Below, in pieces: positions 1 through 10,830 of a stretch of DNA of 64,000 bases. Position 1 is the first letter of the stretch; each line of letters opens with the position of its first letter. The notes beneath the pieces are model-generated. The model searched no databases. It saw only the letters and a list, made by a program, of their open reading frames with translations, and was not told the DNA's origin. Made by a program: the position numbers and the translations under genes. The DNA lies in the NCBI GenBank assembly GCA_032622095.1, contig CP136063.1:14489814-14553813 (forward strand), in the 5' to 3' direction. The DNA is from Siphonodentalium dalli (Eukaryota; Mollusca; Scaphopoda; Gadilida; Siphonodentaliidae).

Positions 1-32
1 ATACGGAATCCAGAAAGGCTTTATATATTGAG

Positions 33-780
33 TTGGAACTTTTTGCATTAAGTGCATCAAACTCTGTGCTCTATAATTATATATCAAGTTTACGGATTTC
101 ACTTCCTGTTTGGGAGACCGGGTGTATGAGTATGTATCTCAAAACTATTTTGGCGCAGATTTTGTTGATATTTGGTGGAAATAATCTATAGTTACCGCTG
201 ATCACTACTCCACTCGAATGTTTAAAATCGCACTTGAACTTCTCGAGTTATGGCTGCTTAAATAAATGACTTGCATAATCGAGGTCTAATTTCTTATACC
301 GTCGAAACGGCCTGGTCAATTGATTTGAAGTTTTGTAGCTGCATACCAATTGAGCATACACAGTCGATGAACTAATAGGGAATGTCGTCTGACCTTGACA
401 TTGTGAAACAAAGCTCTGTAACTGTGTTATTATTGTTAATGTATCTCCTCCGAAACGGCTTGAGATATCTGGTTCGGACTTTATTCATTATTTGCGCCTG
501 TATGCGTGTTATAAAATATTGAAAAATGATAGGGTTCGCACTTCAGGTTTAAAAGTGCGTTACTTGTCGATGCATAAAAGAATGCTCTTTATACGAACTG
601 CAGAACTGTACAGATATTTTTGAGTTGGAACTTGTTGCATTATGTGCATGAAACTCTGCGCTCTTCCATGATATACATAGATTACAGATTTCGCATCCGG
701 GTTGGGAGAATTGGTGTGTGGGTATGTATCTCAAAACGTTTTTGGTGCAGATATTGATGAAGTTGGTGAATAGTATCTGC
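33..780. repeat. Imperfect direct duplication, about 160 bp
   Basis: Bases 33-195 and 622-780 are two diverged copies of one segment. Both run through ...tgcatNAaactctg, a cggatttc or cagatttc core, gggaga, gtatgtatctcaaaac and a final ttggtg. The roughly 430 bp between them show no gene and no target duplication that I can see. Only short stop-limited frames cross the copies, so I read this as a duplicated spacer or an old repeat, not coding sequence. Confidence 0.6.
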
Positions 781-939
781 GGTAGCCGGCTATTACTATG
801 ATCTATAGTATCACATGATTGCGTCTACTGACAACTTACGCATTGTCAGATGACACAATATTCCGTCATTGGCGAACATTGAAGTATCGAGATTGCCGTG
901 CAATTTCAGTTTCATGTTAGTTATTGTTATTATATAGCG

Positions 940-1165
940 ACGACTGCGCTGTTATGATATTGAATAATATGACGATTACAACGACGATGGTGATGGCCAC
1001 GGGAAGAGGACGAAGATGATAATATGGTGATGATGATTTTATATTTAAGACGATGATTGTCAGGCGATGACGATGATGGCGATTACGACGGCAATGATAT
1101 GATTGAACATGATGATGATTGAGAATGATGACGACGATGATGAATATGGTGATTATAACAACTGT
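940..1165. repeat. GAT/GAC-rich low-complexity tract
   Basis: Degenerate trinucleotide-like DNA dominated by gatgat, gacgat and gatggtgat words. The plus frame it opens (1119-1367) encodes mostly Met/Thr/Ile from the repeat and is probably not a gene. Confidence 0.7.
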
Positions 1166-1355
1166 GATGGTGAATTCATCGGGCTGTATGAGAAGAAAAT
1201 CCGTCGGGGTTGACGTATATATTGTACATGTCTTTCGTTATTTTCTACTGTCCATCTTTTGTAAAAATATTTTTGTTTTCTCAATGTCCATATATGATAT
1301 CTTGGATCAGATACTAAAACATATATTTATACAAACATGTACAATGTATACATAC

Positions 1356-1496
1356 AGTTGTCGGTAGCAGCTTGGTTGCCTCACTAAACATCCTCTCCAG
1401 TTCCCGCAGTACTGGTTTAATTCTATCCAGAATATCGAATAATGACTGTGGAAGTAGGGACCGTAGAAACGTACACGTCAGAGAACCATCCGCATT
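1356..1496 (-). CDS. Candidate 47-codon phase-0 exon, cassette 1
   Basis: On the minus strand a pyrimidine-rich acceptor (ttcctttgtag) precedes exactly 141 bp (47 codons) open in one frame, followed by the donor GTATGT. Intron phase is 0 at both ends. The peptide starts NADGSLT and continues into an amphipathic, probably helical or coiled segment (LFDILDRIKPVLRELER) ending KLLPTT. Two other exons in the window (40515-40646 and 43882-44007) have the same length class, phase and helix pattern. The upstream intron sequence (tattgataacaagctg, then gggtgctagac) is also shared, so exon and intron duplicated together. I do not recognise the protein family. Splice borders are read by eye; there is no transcript evidence. 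Confidence 0.5.
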
Positions 1497-1784
1497 CTAC
1501 AAAGGAAAGGCTGTAATAGTGATCAAATAATATTGATAACAAGCTGAAAATTGGTCGCCGAGGGGCAGGAAAACATTGGGTGCTAGACACACATAGCACT
1601 TGCGCTGAAATGAACGGACGCCAGCCTTGTCCAATTGTATTCAGATCGTATAACATGCAGCTAACATATCTGACATATGCACGGACGAGGTTGAGATACA
1701 TATAATAAATACACTCAGCATTCATTTCATTTGTGTGTGTAACCAATTTCATTGAGATCCGATATACCATGAATGAGATAGACG

Positions 1785-2270
1785 GTCAGATAATCGATAT
1801 TCCAAGTAAAACAATTACTGATATCTCTAATGGTCGTTCGTCAAACCTATTATTCCCAGATAAACCGTGACTGAGGTATAACATGGACAGAGAGCAAACC
1901 AATATTCCCAGATAAACCATCACTAAGATATATAATATACGTACATAAACATAGTATGGTCAGATCAACAATGACTGAGCTATATACTGGACGGATAGAA
2001 CAGATAAACCATCACTAATATAATAAACATAGTATGGTCAGATCAACAATGACTGAGCTATATAATGGACGGATAGAACAGATAAACCATGACTGTGATA
2101 TATTAATGAATGGACAGAAACCCGATATTCCCAGCTAAACCATGGCTGGAATATCTAATGGACGGACATATCACCAATAATCCAATATAAACAGTTACCG
2201 AGCTATGTAATATACGGACAGAAAACCAATATTCCAAGATAAAAAATGAAACCAAAGCTGTATGGGCGAC
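1785..2270. repeat. Minisatellite, about 50-60 bp unit
   Basis: Eight or nine degenerate units built around accaatattcccagataaa, ccatgactgagatata and tggacggac. Two neighbouring units near 1950-2100 are almost identical (tagtatggtcagatcaacaa), indicating recent unequal exchange. Confidence 0.7.
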
Positions 2271-2384
2271 AATATGAACGTCTGTTGACACCTGCACTCA
2301 TTTGTCAATAACATCATGACGAAAGTTCATATTGGCTGTCAAATTAGTTCTAAATGTATTAAACTACCTTTATATATCGATGAT

Positions 2385-3400
2385 CAATTATGATACCAGA
2401 ACAGATAGTCATTGCCCGTCATGGGAACTCCAGGTTAGACATCGATGTTTAACTATGGTCTCCAGAACAGATAATCATGGCCCGTCATGAATAACTCCAG
2501 TTTAGACTTCGATATTTAGTTATGTATCCAGAACAGACAACCATTGCGTCAAGAGGACATCGATGTTTTAGTCCGGTCGCCAAACCCCCTAAAATTCACG
2601 AATTCGTGTTTTCGCGTATAGTTTTTTCTCTGCGGATTTTGTAAATTCAGGTATTCGACAACAATATTTTATCAGCTGGCCATCTGTCAGAGCAATTTTG
2701 TTAATAGCACCCTAAAAGTATATAGCCCCCCCCCCAATTTTTTCCCAGACCTAAAACCCCAGTTACTTGGAATTTCTGGCAAATTCAGATGACTAATCTA
2801 GTAAAATGTATACAAATGTATATATTTTCATGAAGCTAAGACATAATGACACTATTTTGGGCCGAAATTGAAACTCACCATCCAAGATGGCCACCAAAAT
2901 ATTTACCATTTTCCATATTTTGGAGGCCTTTTTGGCAGCCATTTTGAGCCAAAGTAAGAATTGTGGTTCCAGTGAGTTGGAATATTCATAGGTAATAGTA
3001 TGCCTCACTTAATTTCAACGTTCTGTTAATTTCTTGTTCAAATATGACTAGAATCCCAGTTTTTTTTAGGGATTACAAGCAGATAGGACCCCAATAATTC
3101 CATATTTAATTGCTACAATGATAAGTTAATATATAAAATACAAAATAAAATCATATTACTCAACCAGTTCCACACAGCATGAACTGATCTAGAAGATATT
3201 TGTGAAAAAAATGTCATATTGTCAACGTCCGGCGGCCATTTCTGTGGCCATCTGAATTTACAAAACCGCAGTGAAAAAAAATATACGCCAAAACACGCAT
3301 CTGTGACCTGGTGGCCGGATTATTCATTTATGTCTCCAAAACAGATAAGCATTGTCTGTCATGATAACTCCAGATGAGTCATCTATGGGATAATCTAGTA
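2385..3400. repeat. Minisatellite, about 80-90 bp unit, split by a MITE
   Basis: Units read tatgtatccagaacagataa, cattgcccgtcatgaataac, tccagtttagac, atcgatgttt. Three units lie at 2385-2570. The next begins at 3320 (ttcatttatgtctccaaaac), so the MITE at 2571-3319 sits inside one unit and its neighbours show the empty site. Confidence 0.65.
2571..3319. mobile_element. Non-autonomous TIR element (Harbinger-like MITE)
   Basis: A 749-bp element. The left end starts GTCCGGTCGCCA and the right end reads TCCGGCCACCAGG on the other strand. A second matching inner block (gtgttttcgcgtatag near 2610, ctgcggattttgtaaattcag near 2632) recurs inverted at 3262-3305. Host TTA is duplicated at 2568-2570 and 3320-3322. 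A 3-bp TWA duplication is typical of PIF/Harbinger. There is no transposase frame inside. Confidence 0.55.
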
Positions 3401-3830
3401 TAACCCCACATATTATACCGATCTATGATATATACTCAATTCAGCATTAGCTATACATGTATAAGCATATTATATGAACCACAAATCAATGTATGTTACT
3501 TTACCAGTATAATTATATAGCGTGTTGGTGATCGGAATATAAGGAAAATATGAGTGCGCATAAAAGCAAACTATTAATCCAACCTTGCTGAGTGGAGCAC
3601 ACCGGTCAAATGATGACCAGAACTAATTAACGTAAAATATGTTGGGCGATATAAATACGAATATATCACAATTAAGGATTCATTCTCATTATATTTCTGA
3701 TTCTCATTCTAAGTCACTTAAATTCCCGTTTTCGATTCGAGTTGGCTGATGCAGCGTCTATCCGAAAGGCGGTGTTAGCCGGGTTGTTATTTTATCAACC
3801 ATGGACATCTCAATATTTCCGCTCACCAAC

Positions 3831-4573
3831 CATCGATGTTTTAGTCCGGTCGCCAAACCCGCTCGCATCCGACCCAATTGAAAAATCACATCTTCATTTG
3901 ATATGACAAATAAATGTTATTTCCAACAAGGCTGTGCCGACTTCATGACCCCACATAACTTGAAATGGTCCCGTAAGCAGTTCTGCGCGAAACAAAGATC
4001 TTAAATGTTCCCAAGAAGCAGTTATGTGTGTCACACAGATTACAAGAATACAGACATTGTAAAATAGTACAGACCACAGACAAAATTGAAGTAGAACGTA
4101 GACGATTACAGCCACCAGAAAAGACAAAAGAAAGAACAAAGTAAAGAGTAAGTTAAAATACATATTGCTACACATATATAACGGAAAGAAAACGACCGAC
4201 ATTCCAGAATAAAGCCAACAGAAAAGACTAAAGAAAAAGACAAAGTAAAGAGTAAACTAAAATACAAATTGCCAAATATATATCACGCAAAGAAAACGAT
4301 ATTCCAGACCAGAATAAATAAAGAGTAAACTAAAATTGCTAATGACAGAACAGATCACAGAATGGAAGAAAGGACTTTAAAGTTCAACACAGAAAGCATT
4401 TACAGATTACAGAAGACGACCAACAAGAATAAAACATGCACGAACACAATAAACATTTCACAGAAAACTCAAACTGACATTGTGAGGGTTTGCGCATGTG
4501 TCGATATATGGCGGCTATTATGAATTTTCACAATGGAGTGTTCGGCTCGCATCCGACCCGATTGATAACTCAA
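3831..4573. repeat. MITE-end copy and 103-bp tandem duplication
   Basis: Bases 3831-3858 repeat the junction seen at 2558-2585 (catcgatgttttagtccgg). The motif gctcgcatccgaccc recurs in the same orientation at 3861 and 4545. Between them, 4100-4330 holds about two units of an A-rich repeat (aaagaaaagacaaagtaaag). The minus frame here is a by-product of poly-purine DNA. Confidence 0.45.
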
Positions 4574-4983
4574 ATTTAATTATAGTGTATTATTAATTGT
4601 TATTACGGGAAGATTTTTCCCGACTTTTGAATATTTTGGAATATGAGGTGGTGCAAATTTCATGCATCACTCATTTTCGTATGTATTGTATGTCATTAAC
4701 CCTTCCTGTGTTTCAGCTCGCGATTTTTGACAGGGTAATTTTGCCCTCGCGACGTGTGCTGGCCATTTAGGGTCATTTTTCCACCCTGCAAGTGACATAA
4801 ATTTTATTTTCCAACATATATATCCAACATGTTGGAAATTTTTTTGAGTACTTCAATCATAATATTACAGTTGTACTTCAAAGGTACACCGTGGGTTCTG
4901 TACACGGGTTGCAATATTCATAGCGGTTGGTAAACCCAAATTGGCTGTAGGAAAATTTTCGGGGTCATTTGGTTTTTGACAAA
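4574..4983 (+). promoter_or_regulatory. Upstream region of the HhH gene
   Basis: About 400 bp lead into the ATG at 4984, which has a strong animal context (gacaaaATGGCG). A near-palindrome lies at 4818-4838 (ccaacatatatatccaacatg, then ttgg) and its TATATA could act as a TATA element. No other coding is visible. Promoter function is inferred from position only. Confidence 0.2.
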
Positions 4984-5662
4984 ATGGCGACCGGGGTTAA
5001 CGGGTCCTCTAACTTGAAATCGAACGAACGTGTGACCGATCGTCCTGAGATCAATAGATGTGATTATTATTTGCTATTGCTCCTTCCAGGGGTCAACACC
5101 GAGAGAGCCAGAAATATATTAGCAAAAAGAGCAGAACTGGGAAATTTCACGGTTGATAACATCAACCAAGTCGCTTCCCTCCGGGTGTTAAGGGCTTTAG
5201 TAGGAACAGGATTTGCGTGCCCGCCCGCAGGGCGGCACGAGGACGGTGTGGGCTCACCCGGAGGTCGCCCTTACGCACTGTCTTGTGGTTTTCTTGGTTT
5301 TGTGAGTACCAGTATAGGCCTTGGTTCAGGAGGGTCAGGTGAGGTGAGGTTCTTAGCTACTGTTGGATTTTTTCTTTTTCTTTTTCTTTTTCTTGCTTTC
5401 TTTTCGTTTCTTTTTAGATGGTGGAGCACAAGATGGTGATGTATGTGAGGGCTCGTCTTCATCTGAGGAGTTTTCGGTGTCGCCGAAAAATTCTCGTAAC
5501 ATTTGTTCGGTCTCCTCTATTTCTTCGGCTGTGCGTGGAGACTTAACTTCGTCTTCCCAGTCGGAGTCTGAGTATATATATATATCCTTTATTTTCCTCC
5601 GTTACACGAAGAGCTTATCAAACATTAAACATCATCATACAAATATTACACAAGTGGGATGA
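4984..5662 (+). CDS. Two-exon gene with helix-hairpin-helix motif, probably 3'-truncated
   Basis: Exon 1 runs 4984-5338 (ATG in a good Kozak context) and exon 2 starts at 5418. The intron is 79 bp with donor CAG|GTGAGG and a long T/C tract ending tttctttttag. Phase is 1 on both sides and the frame stays open to a TGA at 5660-5662. Residues about 33-66 contain LPGVNTERARNILAKR followed by a second helix, the pattern of a helix-hairpin-helix DNA-binding motif (compare the LPGIG turns of ComEA-type proteins). The next part is Gly/Pro-rich and exon 2 is acidic and Ser-rich (EGSSSSEEFSVSPKNS). From about 5575 the frame enters TA microsatellite and looks like read-through, so the 3' part is probably lost. 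It may be a host gene or the first ORF of a retroelement. The motif call is moderate and the function unknown. Confidence 0.5.
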
Positions 5663-5937
5663 ACAGGTGAAGAAACATATACAAATGAATACATATTCAG
5701 ACAGAAATCAAAGTCAGAGCGACAGACATACAATGTACATATACGCAGACAGCTATGTCGATTGACAGGTATGCGGACACATGCAGGCGAACAGATATAC
5801 ATAGATACACTGACGAGCGGACGGATGTACAGACATGTACGCAGTCATAGACACACACGCGCGCACCCCCCACATATATATATATACACACACACACATG
5901 CATACACATATATACATACATGTACTTACACATATAC

Positions 5938-5993
<56 letters not shown>

Positions 5994-6070
5994 CATATAT
6001 AAACACACATATACACATACATACAATACACATACACACACACACATACATATATACACATATATAAATG
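5570..6070. repeat. TA / CA / TACATA microsatellite block
   Basis: Starts with tatatatata at 5573 and becomes dense at 5870-6065 with alternating (ca)n, (ta)n and acatatata words. Many overlapping frames on both strands are Tyr/Ile/His/Val repeats and are artefacts. Confidence 0.85.
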
Positions 6071-6239
6071 TGGACAGGGCAAGCACACACAAGCAAACAT
6101 GCACGCATACGATCATATAATAATTCACTGCATGTATAAGGACGTACATACGAGTATTCACACTCGGATGCAGACTTTCGTTTAATCTCAAGTTTTCCTA
6201 GCGTGTGTTTAATTTCAGTTGGTATTGACACGAATATGT

Positions 6240-6531
6240 CTGAGTCTATCTGGAGACGATATCAATAATCCAACTTTGGAGCGAGGTACTTACCCGATGT
6301 GACAAACGAAGTTCCCCCAAGGTGTGGGGCCACTTTATTTGCACATCAGCTAATGTATCACTAAGAAGTTGAACAGGTAATGCAAAAATTGTGGTTGTGG
6401 AGTGTCTCGCAAATTGATTGTCAACAAATAAAAAATTATATGCTTGAAAGGTTGTTATTTACAGAATGTGCCAAGCAAATTAGCGTTACAACTATATGGA
6501 TAATAAAGGGGCACATGTAAAGGGAGTCCAG
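6240..6531 (-). other. Probable 3' UTR and flank of the minus-strand LINE
   Basis: Lies beyond the zinc-knuckle end of the LINE. I could not find a clear 3' tail repeat or target duplication, so the exact end of the element is unknown. Confidence 0.3.
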
Positions 6532-7017
6532 TTAAGGATTGACAAGCAGATTGCTATCTACGACGAGATTGATCTCCTTTGTATACTGGGACCACATCCC
6601 GTAGGAATTCCTCACCACGAAGAGCGAAAACTCGTTCAGGTTGAGTATTTGTCTCCTGATATCGTCAGACAGGATAGAAAGAAATACCATCACTTGGTCC
6701 TTCTGTGTGAGAGCATCAATGAATAAAAAACATGGTATGCCGAAAATGTCAATTAATGAAAACCACATTTGGATTCTAGACTCTGAAGTTGAAGAGCAAT
6801 CCAGTAAGGCATGCTCAACGATATTAACATAAACTTTGCCACACAGTTTGCAATGTCCGCATTCTGGGGAGGTACGTGTATGCAGGGCCAGAAGCTTCGC
6901 AGCAAGCAAGAATTTATGTTTTTCCTGTGGATGTGATCCACAAGATCTCCAAAGAATAGACTTTGACATTATATTATGATTTTGTGCGAACGTTGTTAGT
7001 GATTCAGAGCTTCTCAT
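6532..7017 (-). pseudogene. LINE A ORF2 C-terminus with CCHC knuckle
   Basis: This frame continues ORF2 after a shift near 7015. It contains C-X2-C ... H-X4-C (CKLCGKVYVNIVEHALLDC), the zinc-knuckle-like end typical of CR1/Jockey-group ORF2 proteins, then a poorly conserved tail ending in a stop at 6532. The knuckle probably contacts nucleic acid. It is out of frame with the RT part and not functional. Confidence 0.6.
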
Positions 7018-7523
7018 GCGCTCTTCACATTCACGATTTTGTATATCGTTAATATGTTGTGTGGTGATTGTTTTCCATTCACCTTTGGATGGGAAATTAC
7101 CATGTGTGGCGTAGTTGTGAAGATATGAATATAAATTATACCGTTGATAAAAGAAGATTCATCAGTTGACGTTTGCGAAAGATGGTCGGCCAATCGTGAG
7201 GAGAAGATTTCTTGCGATGATTTTCCTTGCGTCATTCTACAGAGGTTCCCAAAAAAACATAGTTTTCGCTTATCAACAATCGACGACAAGGAACCTGTTC
7301 CAAGGAGAGATTGGACGACATCAGTTCGGGATCTTGTGGGCAATCCTTGGATGCGTTTGATGCAGAACCTATGTGCTCGTTCCAGAGATGTCAAATTTGT
7401 CTCACTGAGCCCACACATTAGTTCTGTCCCATAAAGACTTTTGGGTAAAACAACCGAAGAATATATTGTAAGGCAGCTGAGTGGTGTAATCCCACCAGCA
7501 TACATACCGGCGTTACTTAACAT
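7014..7523 (-). pseudogene. LINE A ORF2 thumb/connection segment
   Basis: Contains the post-RT signature LPKSLYGTELMCGLSETNL followed by LERAHRFCIKRIQGLP, as in the thumb region of CR1/Jockey-type LINE polymerases (compare VLPKxLYGxELW...LExxHRxxxKxIQGLP). It lies in a different frame from the RT core, which ends at 7533, so a frameshift separates them. From about 7150 the reading decays into microsatellite-like residues. Confidence 0.6.
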
Positions 7524-7532
7524 GAGATAGAC

Positions 7533-8315
7533 TTATCTAATTTTCTCACATATGTGACTGGAGAGCTTGCTAGCATGTGACTCGCGATGTAAAGGTATGC
7601 CAAGGTGTGTAATTTTGTCACATTCGGATATCGGTTTGTCATTGAGGATCCACGTATTTATCGTGCGATTTCTAGCATTAGAATTTGTTTCATTGAACAC
7701 GACCACCTTACATTTGTCCTGGTTATAACAAAATCGCCATTTCCGGCTATACTCTCCACATACGTTGCACAACTGTTGTACACCGGTTGCTGTCAGATAC
7801 AAAAGCGTCATGTCGTCAGCTTGTGTTGGTGCTACACAGTTTATGGAATTCAATCGCAAGCCATGAGGACTTGAAAATAGGTCAGACAATAGGTCATCAA
7901 TGAATAGCATGTATAAAAGAGGGGCTAATATAATTCCTTGTCTTGTTCCTTTGTTTATGGGGATCAATTTTGAAGTTAAATTATTAAAACGGACAGCGCA
8001 TTGTATACCACAAAGGAGAGTTTTGATAATGTGCCATATTTTACCGCAGAAACCTCTCTGGAGTAATTTGAACAACAATCCGTTTATCCACACTGTATCA
8101 AACGCTTTACGTGCGTCGAGAAAGCAAGCATAAAGGGGGCTGTGTAGCTCTTTGGTATATGATATACATTCACTGATTATGTAGGAAGAGTGCATGCTGC
8201 TTACCCCTTTCTGAAATCCATGCTGTAGGGAGTTAACTTGGATAAGATGTGGGGCATGAGATTCCAGACGATGAAATATGATTTTTTCGAGAATCTTATA
8301 GAGGATAGGAAGCAA
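7533..8315 (-). pseudogene. LINE A reverse transcriptase core (palm and fingers)
   Basis: A 260-codon open segment. Residues about 65-73 give FLDARKAFD (RT box A, first catalytic Asp). Residues 123-131 give GTRQGIILA (box B). Residues 165-168 give QADD (box C, where most LINEs have F/YADD). KCKVVVF and HLGIPL follow as boxes D and E. The enzyme would copy the element's RNA into DNA at a nicked target. The N-terminal RT boxes are in another frame (8318-8716), so this is a broken gene. Confidence 0.8.
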
Positions 8316-8317
8316 AG

Positions 8318-8716
8318 TTATAGCTCTGTAGTTATCAAATTTCGTCTTTGGTTTGCTGCCCCTTTGTACAGTGGCACCACGACTCCGATTTTCGCCTGTG
8401 ATGGTATGTGATTGAATTCCAGCATTTTGGTGAACATGTGGGCGATAGTATGTAAGATATACTCACCGCCATATAAAATATGCTCATATGATATGGAGTC
8501 ATGACCTGGGGCTTTCCCTCTGCTTACTGATCTGAGTACATTTTCAAGTTCATCAGACTTAACATCGTAGCATAAAAGTGAATCAAGATTACCTGATAAA
8601 TCATTGTGGTCCCCGGATACTATAGCATTAACGTTTTCAAAGTGGGATTTGTCAAAGGTTTCACTTTGAAGAGGTGAGTAAAGAATTTCGTAATATGCTG
8701 CCCATGCTTCTATCAC
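8318..8716 (-). pseudogene. LINE A reverse transcriptase N-terminal boxes
   Basis: Contains RSVSRGKAPGHDSISYEHI, the RT box-1 signature of non-LTR elements, and VVVPLYKG (box 2), where the usual NYRPI sequence is degraded. It sits between the endonuclease frame and the RT core frame, with about 30 bp of disturbed sequence on the 5' side. It is part of one ancestral ORF2, now frameshifted. Confidence 0.7.
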
Positions 8717-8745
8717 TTCAGGGGGATCACGGAGTGTCTTGGCGT

Positions 8746-9993
8746 CTACTTCGAATAAATGTTGGGCGGGTGCCTTTCTCCGTGCTTTATGAGCATTAAA
8801 GGCTCGAAAAAATTGTCCATGTCTGTTTCAGCAAGGGTGTCAAGTCTTTCGTCGGCTTTTCTGAGAAACTGTTCATTGGCCCTTCGGTATTCACGTCGAA
8901 AGAGGCATTTTGCGTCTTTGTAATTTCGATATGCAATGTGAGTGTCATCGCGTGGACTGTCTGCTTCCAGCCAAATGCGCCGATACGAAGTCATTGTTTT
9001 GTGCAGCTCATTCAAATGTTCGTGCCAAAATGGCTTGAGATGGCGATTAAATTTCTTCGGGGCCACAAACAGTTGTGAAGACTCTTTTAGGCTGAGTGTA
9101 ACATCGTCATAAAATTTGTCTAAATCTCGTGTACTTTTAATTGCATATGTCGGTAAAGTTTCGCTAACGTGAGATTGATAAAGCCACAGATCCTCGCTTG
9201 AAGAGGAGAGCTTTTTCCAGTTCGGCCTGGTTGGGTTTACACTTGTCGGTGACGATTCTATTTCCGCCTCATATGATATGCACATGTGGATTGGACGGTG
9301 ATTTGACACATTGGAAGAGTTATCCAAAATTTTAACGCTGGCTACTCTGCGTGTATCAGAAATTGGAATCAGAATATGATCTATAATTGTCCCGTGGTTA
9401 CCACCAGCAGCTACAAATGTAAAGCGTGGATCGCTGCAGACGGGTTTACTGTTGACAGATTGTATTTTGCACGAGTCGATAAATTTTGAAAATGAATTGT
9501 TTCTAGCATCGTTTTTTTCCAAGTTACCATTGAAATCTCCCATAATAATAAGGAGACCAAGTGGGGAGTATTGATCTTTTATATCCTGGAGTGTTTGCAG
9601 ATAGTCACGATAGAATTCCACTGTATAGTTTGTGCATGGCAAATATACCTGAAATATGTACAGGTATATACGAGGAGCGAGGCGAAATTGTACGCCACAA
9701 ATACGATCATCATCTATATCTAACGGTGTTATAGAATTATCGTACTTTCGATTCCAAAGTATGGCCACCCCACCTTTAAATCTGCCACGTTGCATGGGTA
9801 AACGTTGAGATGAGTCGCAGACCGCATGGTATGTGTAATTTTGGTCTATAGTATCCAAAAAATGAACGTTGTGCTCATGTAACCAGTGCTCAGACAGGCC
9901 AATGATATCAATATGCTGGTCACGCATGAGATTGTTAAGGTAGAGACTGCTTGATAGGATACCAGTACAGTTCCAAGAGATGACACTCAGCAT
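8746..9993 (-). CDS. LINE A ORF2 N-terminus: AP-like endonuclease
   Basis: An open frame of 415 codons starting with ATG. Exonuclease-endonuclease-phosphatase motifs appear in order: SWN (6-8), SEHW (34-37, metal-binding Glu), GGVAILW (74-80), GDFNGN (152-157), DHIL (205-208) and SNHRPI (230-235, catalytic His). In the family this enzyme nicks genomic DNA to prime reverse transcription. The later part (250-400) is a Lys/Arg-rich linker. All expected catalytic residues are present although the downstream RT is broken. Confidence 0.8.
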   Translation of the reverse strand: MLSVISWNCTGILSSSLYLNNLMRDQHIDIIGLSEHWLHEHNVHFLDTIDQNYTYHAVCDSSQRLPMQRGRFKGGVAILWNRKYDNSITPLDIDDDRICGVQFRLAPRIYLYIFQVYLPCTNYTVEFYRDYLQTLQDIKDQYSPLGLLIIMGDFNGNLEKNDARNNSFSKFIDSCKIQSVNSKPVCSDPRFTFVAAGGNHGTIIDHILIPISDTRRVASVKILDNSSNVSNHRPIHMCISYEAEIESSPTSVNPTRPNWKKLSSSSEDLWLYQSHVSETLPTYAIKSTRDLDKFYDDVTLSLKESSQLFVAPKKFNRHLKPFWHEHLNELHKTMTSYRRIWLEADSPRDDTHIAYRNYKDAKCLFRREYRRANEQFLRKADERLDTLAETDMDNFFEPLMLIKHGERHPPNIYSK

Positions 9994-10081
9994 TTTGAAG
10001 GATTAAATAAGTTATTTGAAGATGTGTCCCATGACTGTTTTTGACACATTTCGTTCATCAATTCGTGATACGAGTAGATTG

Positions 10082-10085
<4 letters not shown>

Positions 10086-10156
<71 letters not shown>
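10086..10156. repeat. (TA)n microsatellite, about 35 units
   Basis: An uninterrupted alternating TA tract between ORF1 and ORF2 of LINE A. The Ile/Tyr frames crossing it are artefacts. Confidence 0.95.
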
Positions 10157-10161
<5 letters not shown>

Positions 10162-10204
10162 AAGACATGATGTATGATGTGCAAAAATATGAGTAGTACA
10201 ACAG

Positions 10205-10800
10205 TTAGTAATCATTTTTGAACTCGTCATATGGAACCCATCGGGCGCAAGTGACACCTTTTGGCCAGCAATCAGGCCCCCTGCAATAGCTGCTATCTGC
10301 TTCGTCAGCGTTAATTCTAGCCGACTTCGTTTTCAGTATCCACGTCTGGCCGTGATGGTGGTGGTGATGGTGGTGGTAGTGGTGGTGGTGATTCCATCCC
10401 CTTCGCAGACTGGGCCGGGATCTCAGCTGTATGGGCGGTGTCGACTGGTGAGATTTCCGTCGATTTTTTCGCTTTCCATGCTGTGAGTCTCTTGGCATCT
10501 CTCTTTTTCATTGATGGTGTTTTCTTCTTTTTCTTGTTCATCTGTTGTCTTGGTTTCCGCGCTGATCTGGTATTTTCCTGTCCGGTAGGGAGCCCTGAAA
10601 AGGGCTTTACCGGGCCAGACTGGAAATCCAGAATCAGCTGGTATCCGCCTTTGTGAGCGTGGAATGACCAGCTGAAGCAATGCGTGACATGTAGGGCTTC
10701 CAGCATGCTGGTGACACTAATTGGGATTAGCGGTGGCGAGTTCTTCCTGAGAGGTGGCGATCCAAGCTCTCTGGAGGTCCGACGATGTGATGGTGTTAAG
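10205..10800 (-). pseudogene. LINE A ORF1-like basic protein
   Basis: On the minus strand the frame reads NSPPLIPISVTSMLEALHV, then a WSFHAHKGGYQLILDFQS block, then a very basic stretch (KKKKKTPSMKKRDAKRL, AWKAKK) and a Pro-rich end from a CCA/CCACCACC tract. A frame change near 10320 leads to a Cys-containing tail ending WVPYDEFKNDY. Basic, low-complexity proteins upstream of EN-RT are usual for ORF1 of CR1/Jockey-group LINEs, where they bind element RNA. The assignment rests on position and charge, not on a recognised domain. Confidence 0.5.
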
Positions 10801-10830
10801 GGCTTTGATAAGCAGTGTGGATTTTATACC

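Larger units (their letters stand above)
6400..10830 (-). mobile_element. Decayed non-LTR retrotransposon (LINE A)
   Basis: Reading on the minus strand, ORF1 (10205-10800) is followed by a TA microsatellite, an AP-type endonuclease (8746-9993), the RT domains (7533-8716), a thumb/connection region (7014-7523) and a CCHC knuckle (6532-7017). This is the order of an ORF1 plus EN-RT LINE of the CR1/Jockey/I group. Frameshifts near 8716, 8316, 7530 and 7015 break ORF2, so the copy is dead. Clade assignment needs a tree. Confidence 0.85.

Noticed and set aside
3894-4202. 102-codon hydrophobic minus frame that looks like a membrane protein
   Set aside because: It is the complement of an A-rich tandem repeat (aaagaaaagacaaag); the hydrophobic Phe/Leu/Val content is compositional.
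5753-6231. Many overlapping frames over 60 codons on both strands
   Set aside because: All are translations of TA/CA microsatellite (Tyr, Ile, His, Val, Cys runs).
10012-10257. Minus frame with a long Tyr-Ile run
   Set aside because: It is produced by the (TA)n tract at 10086-10156.
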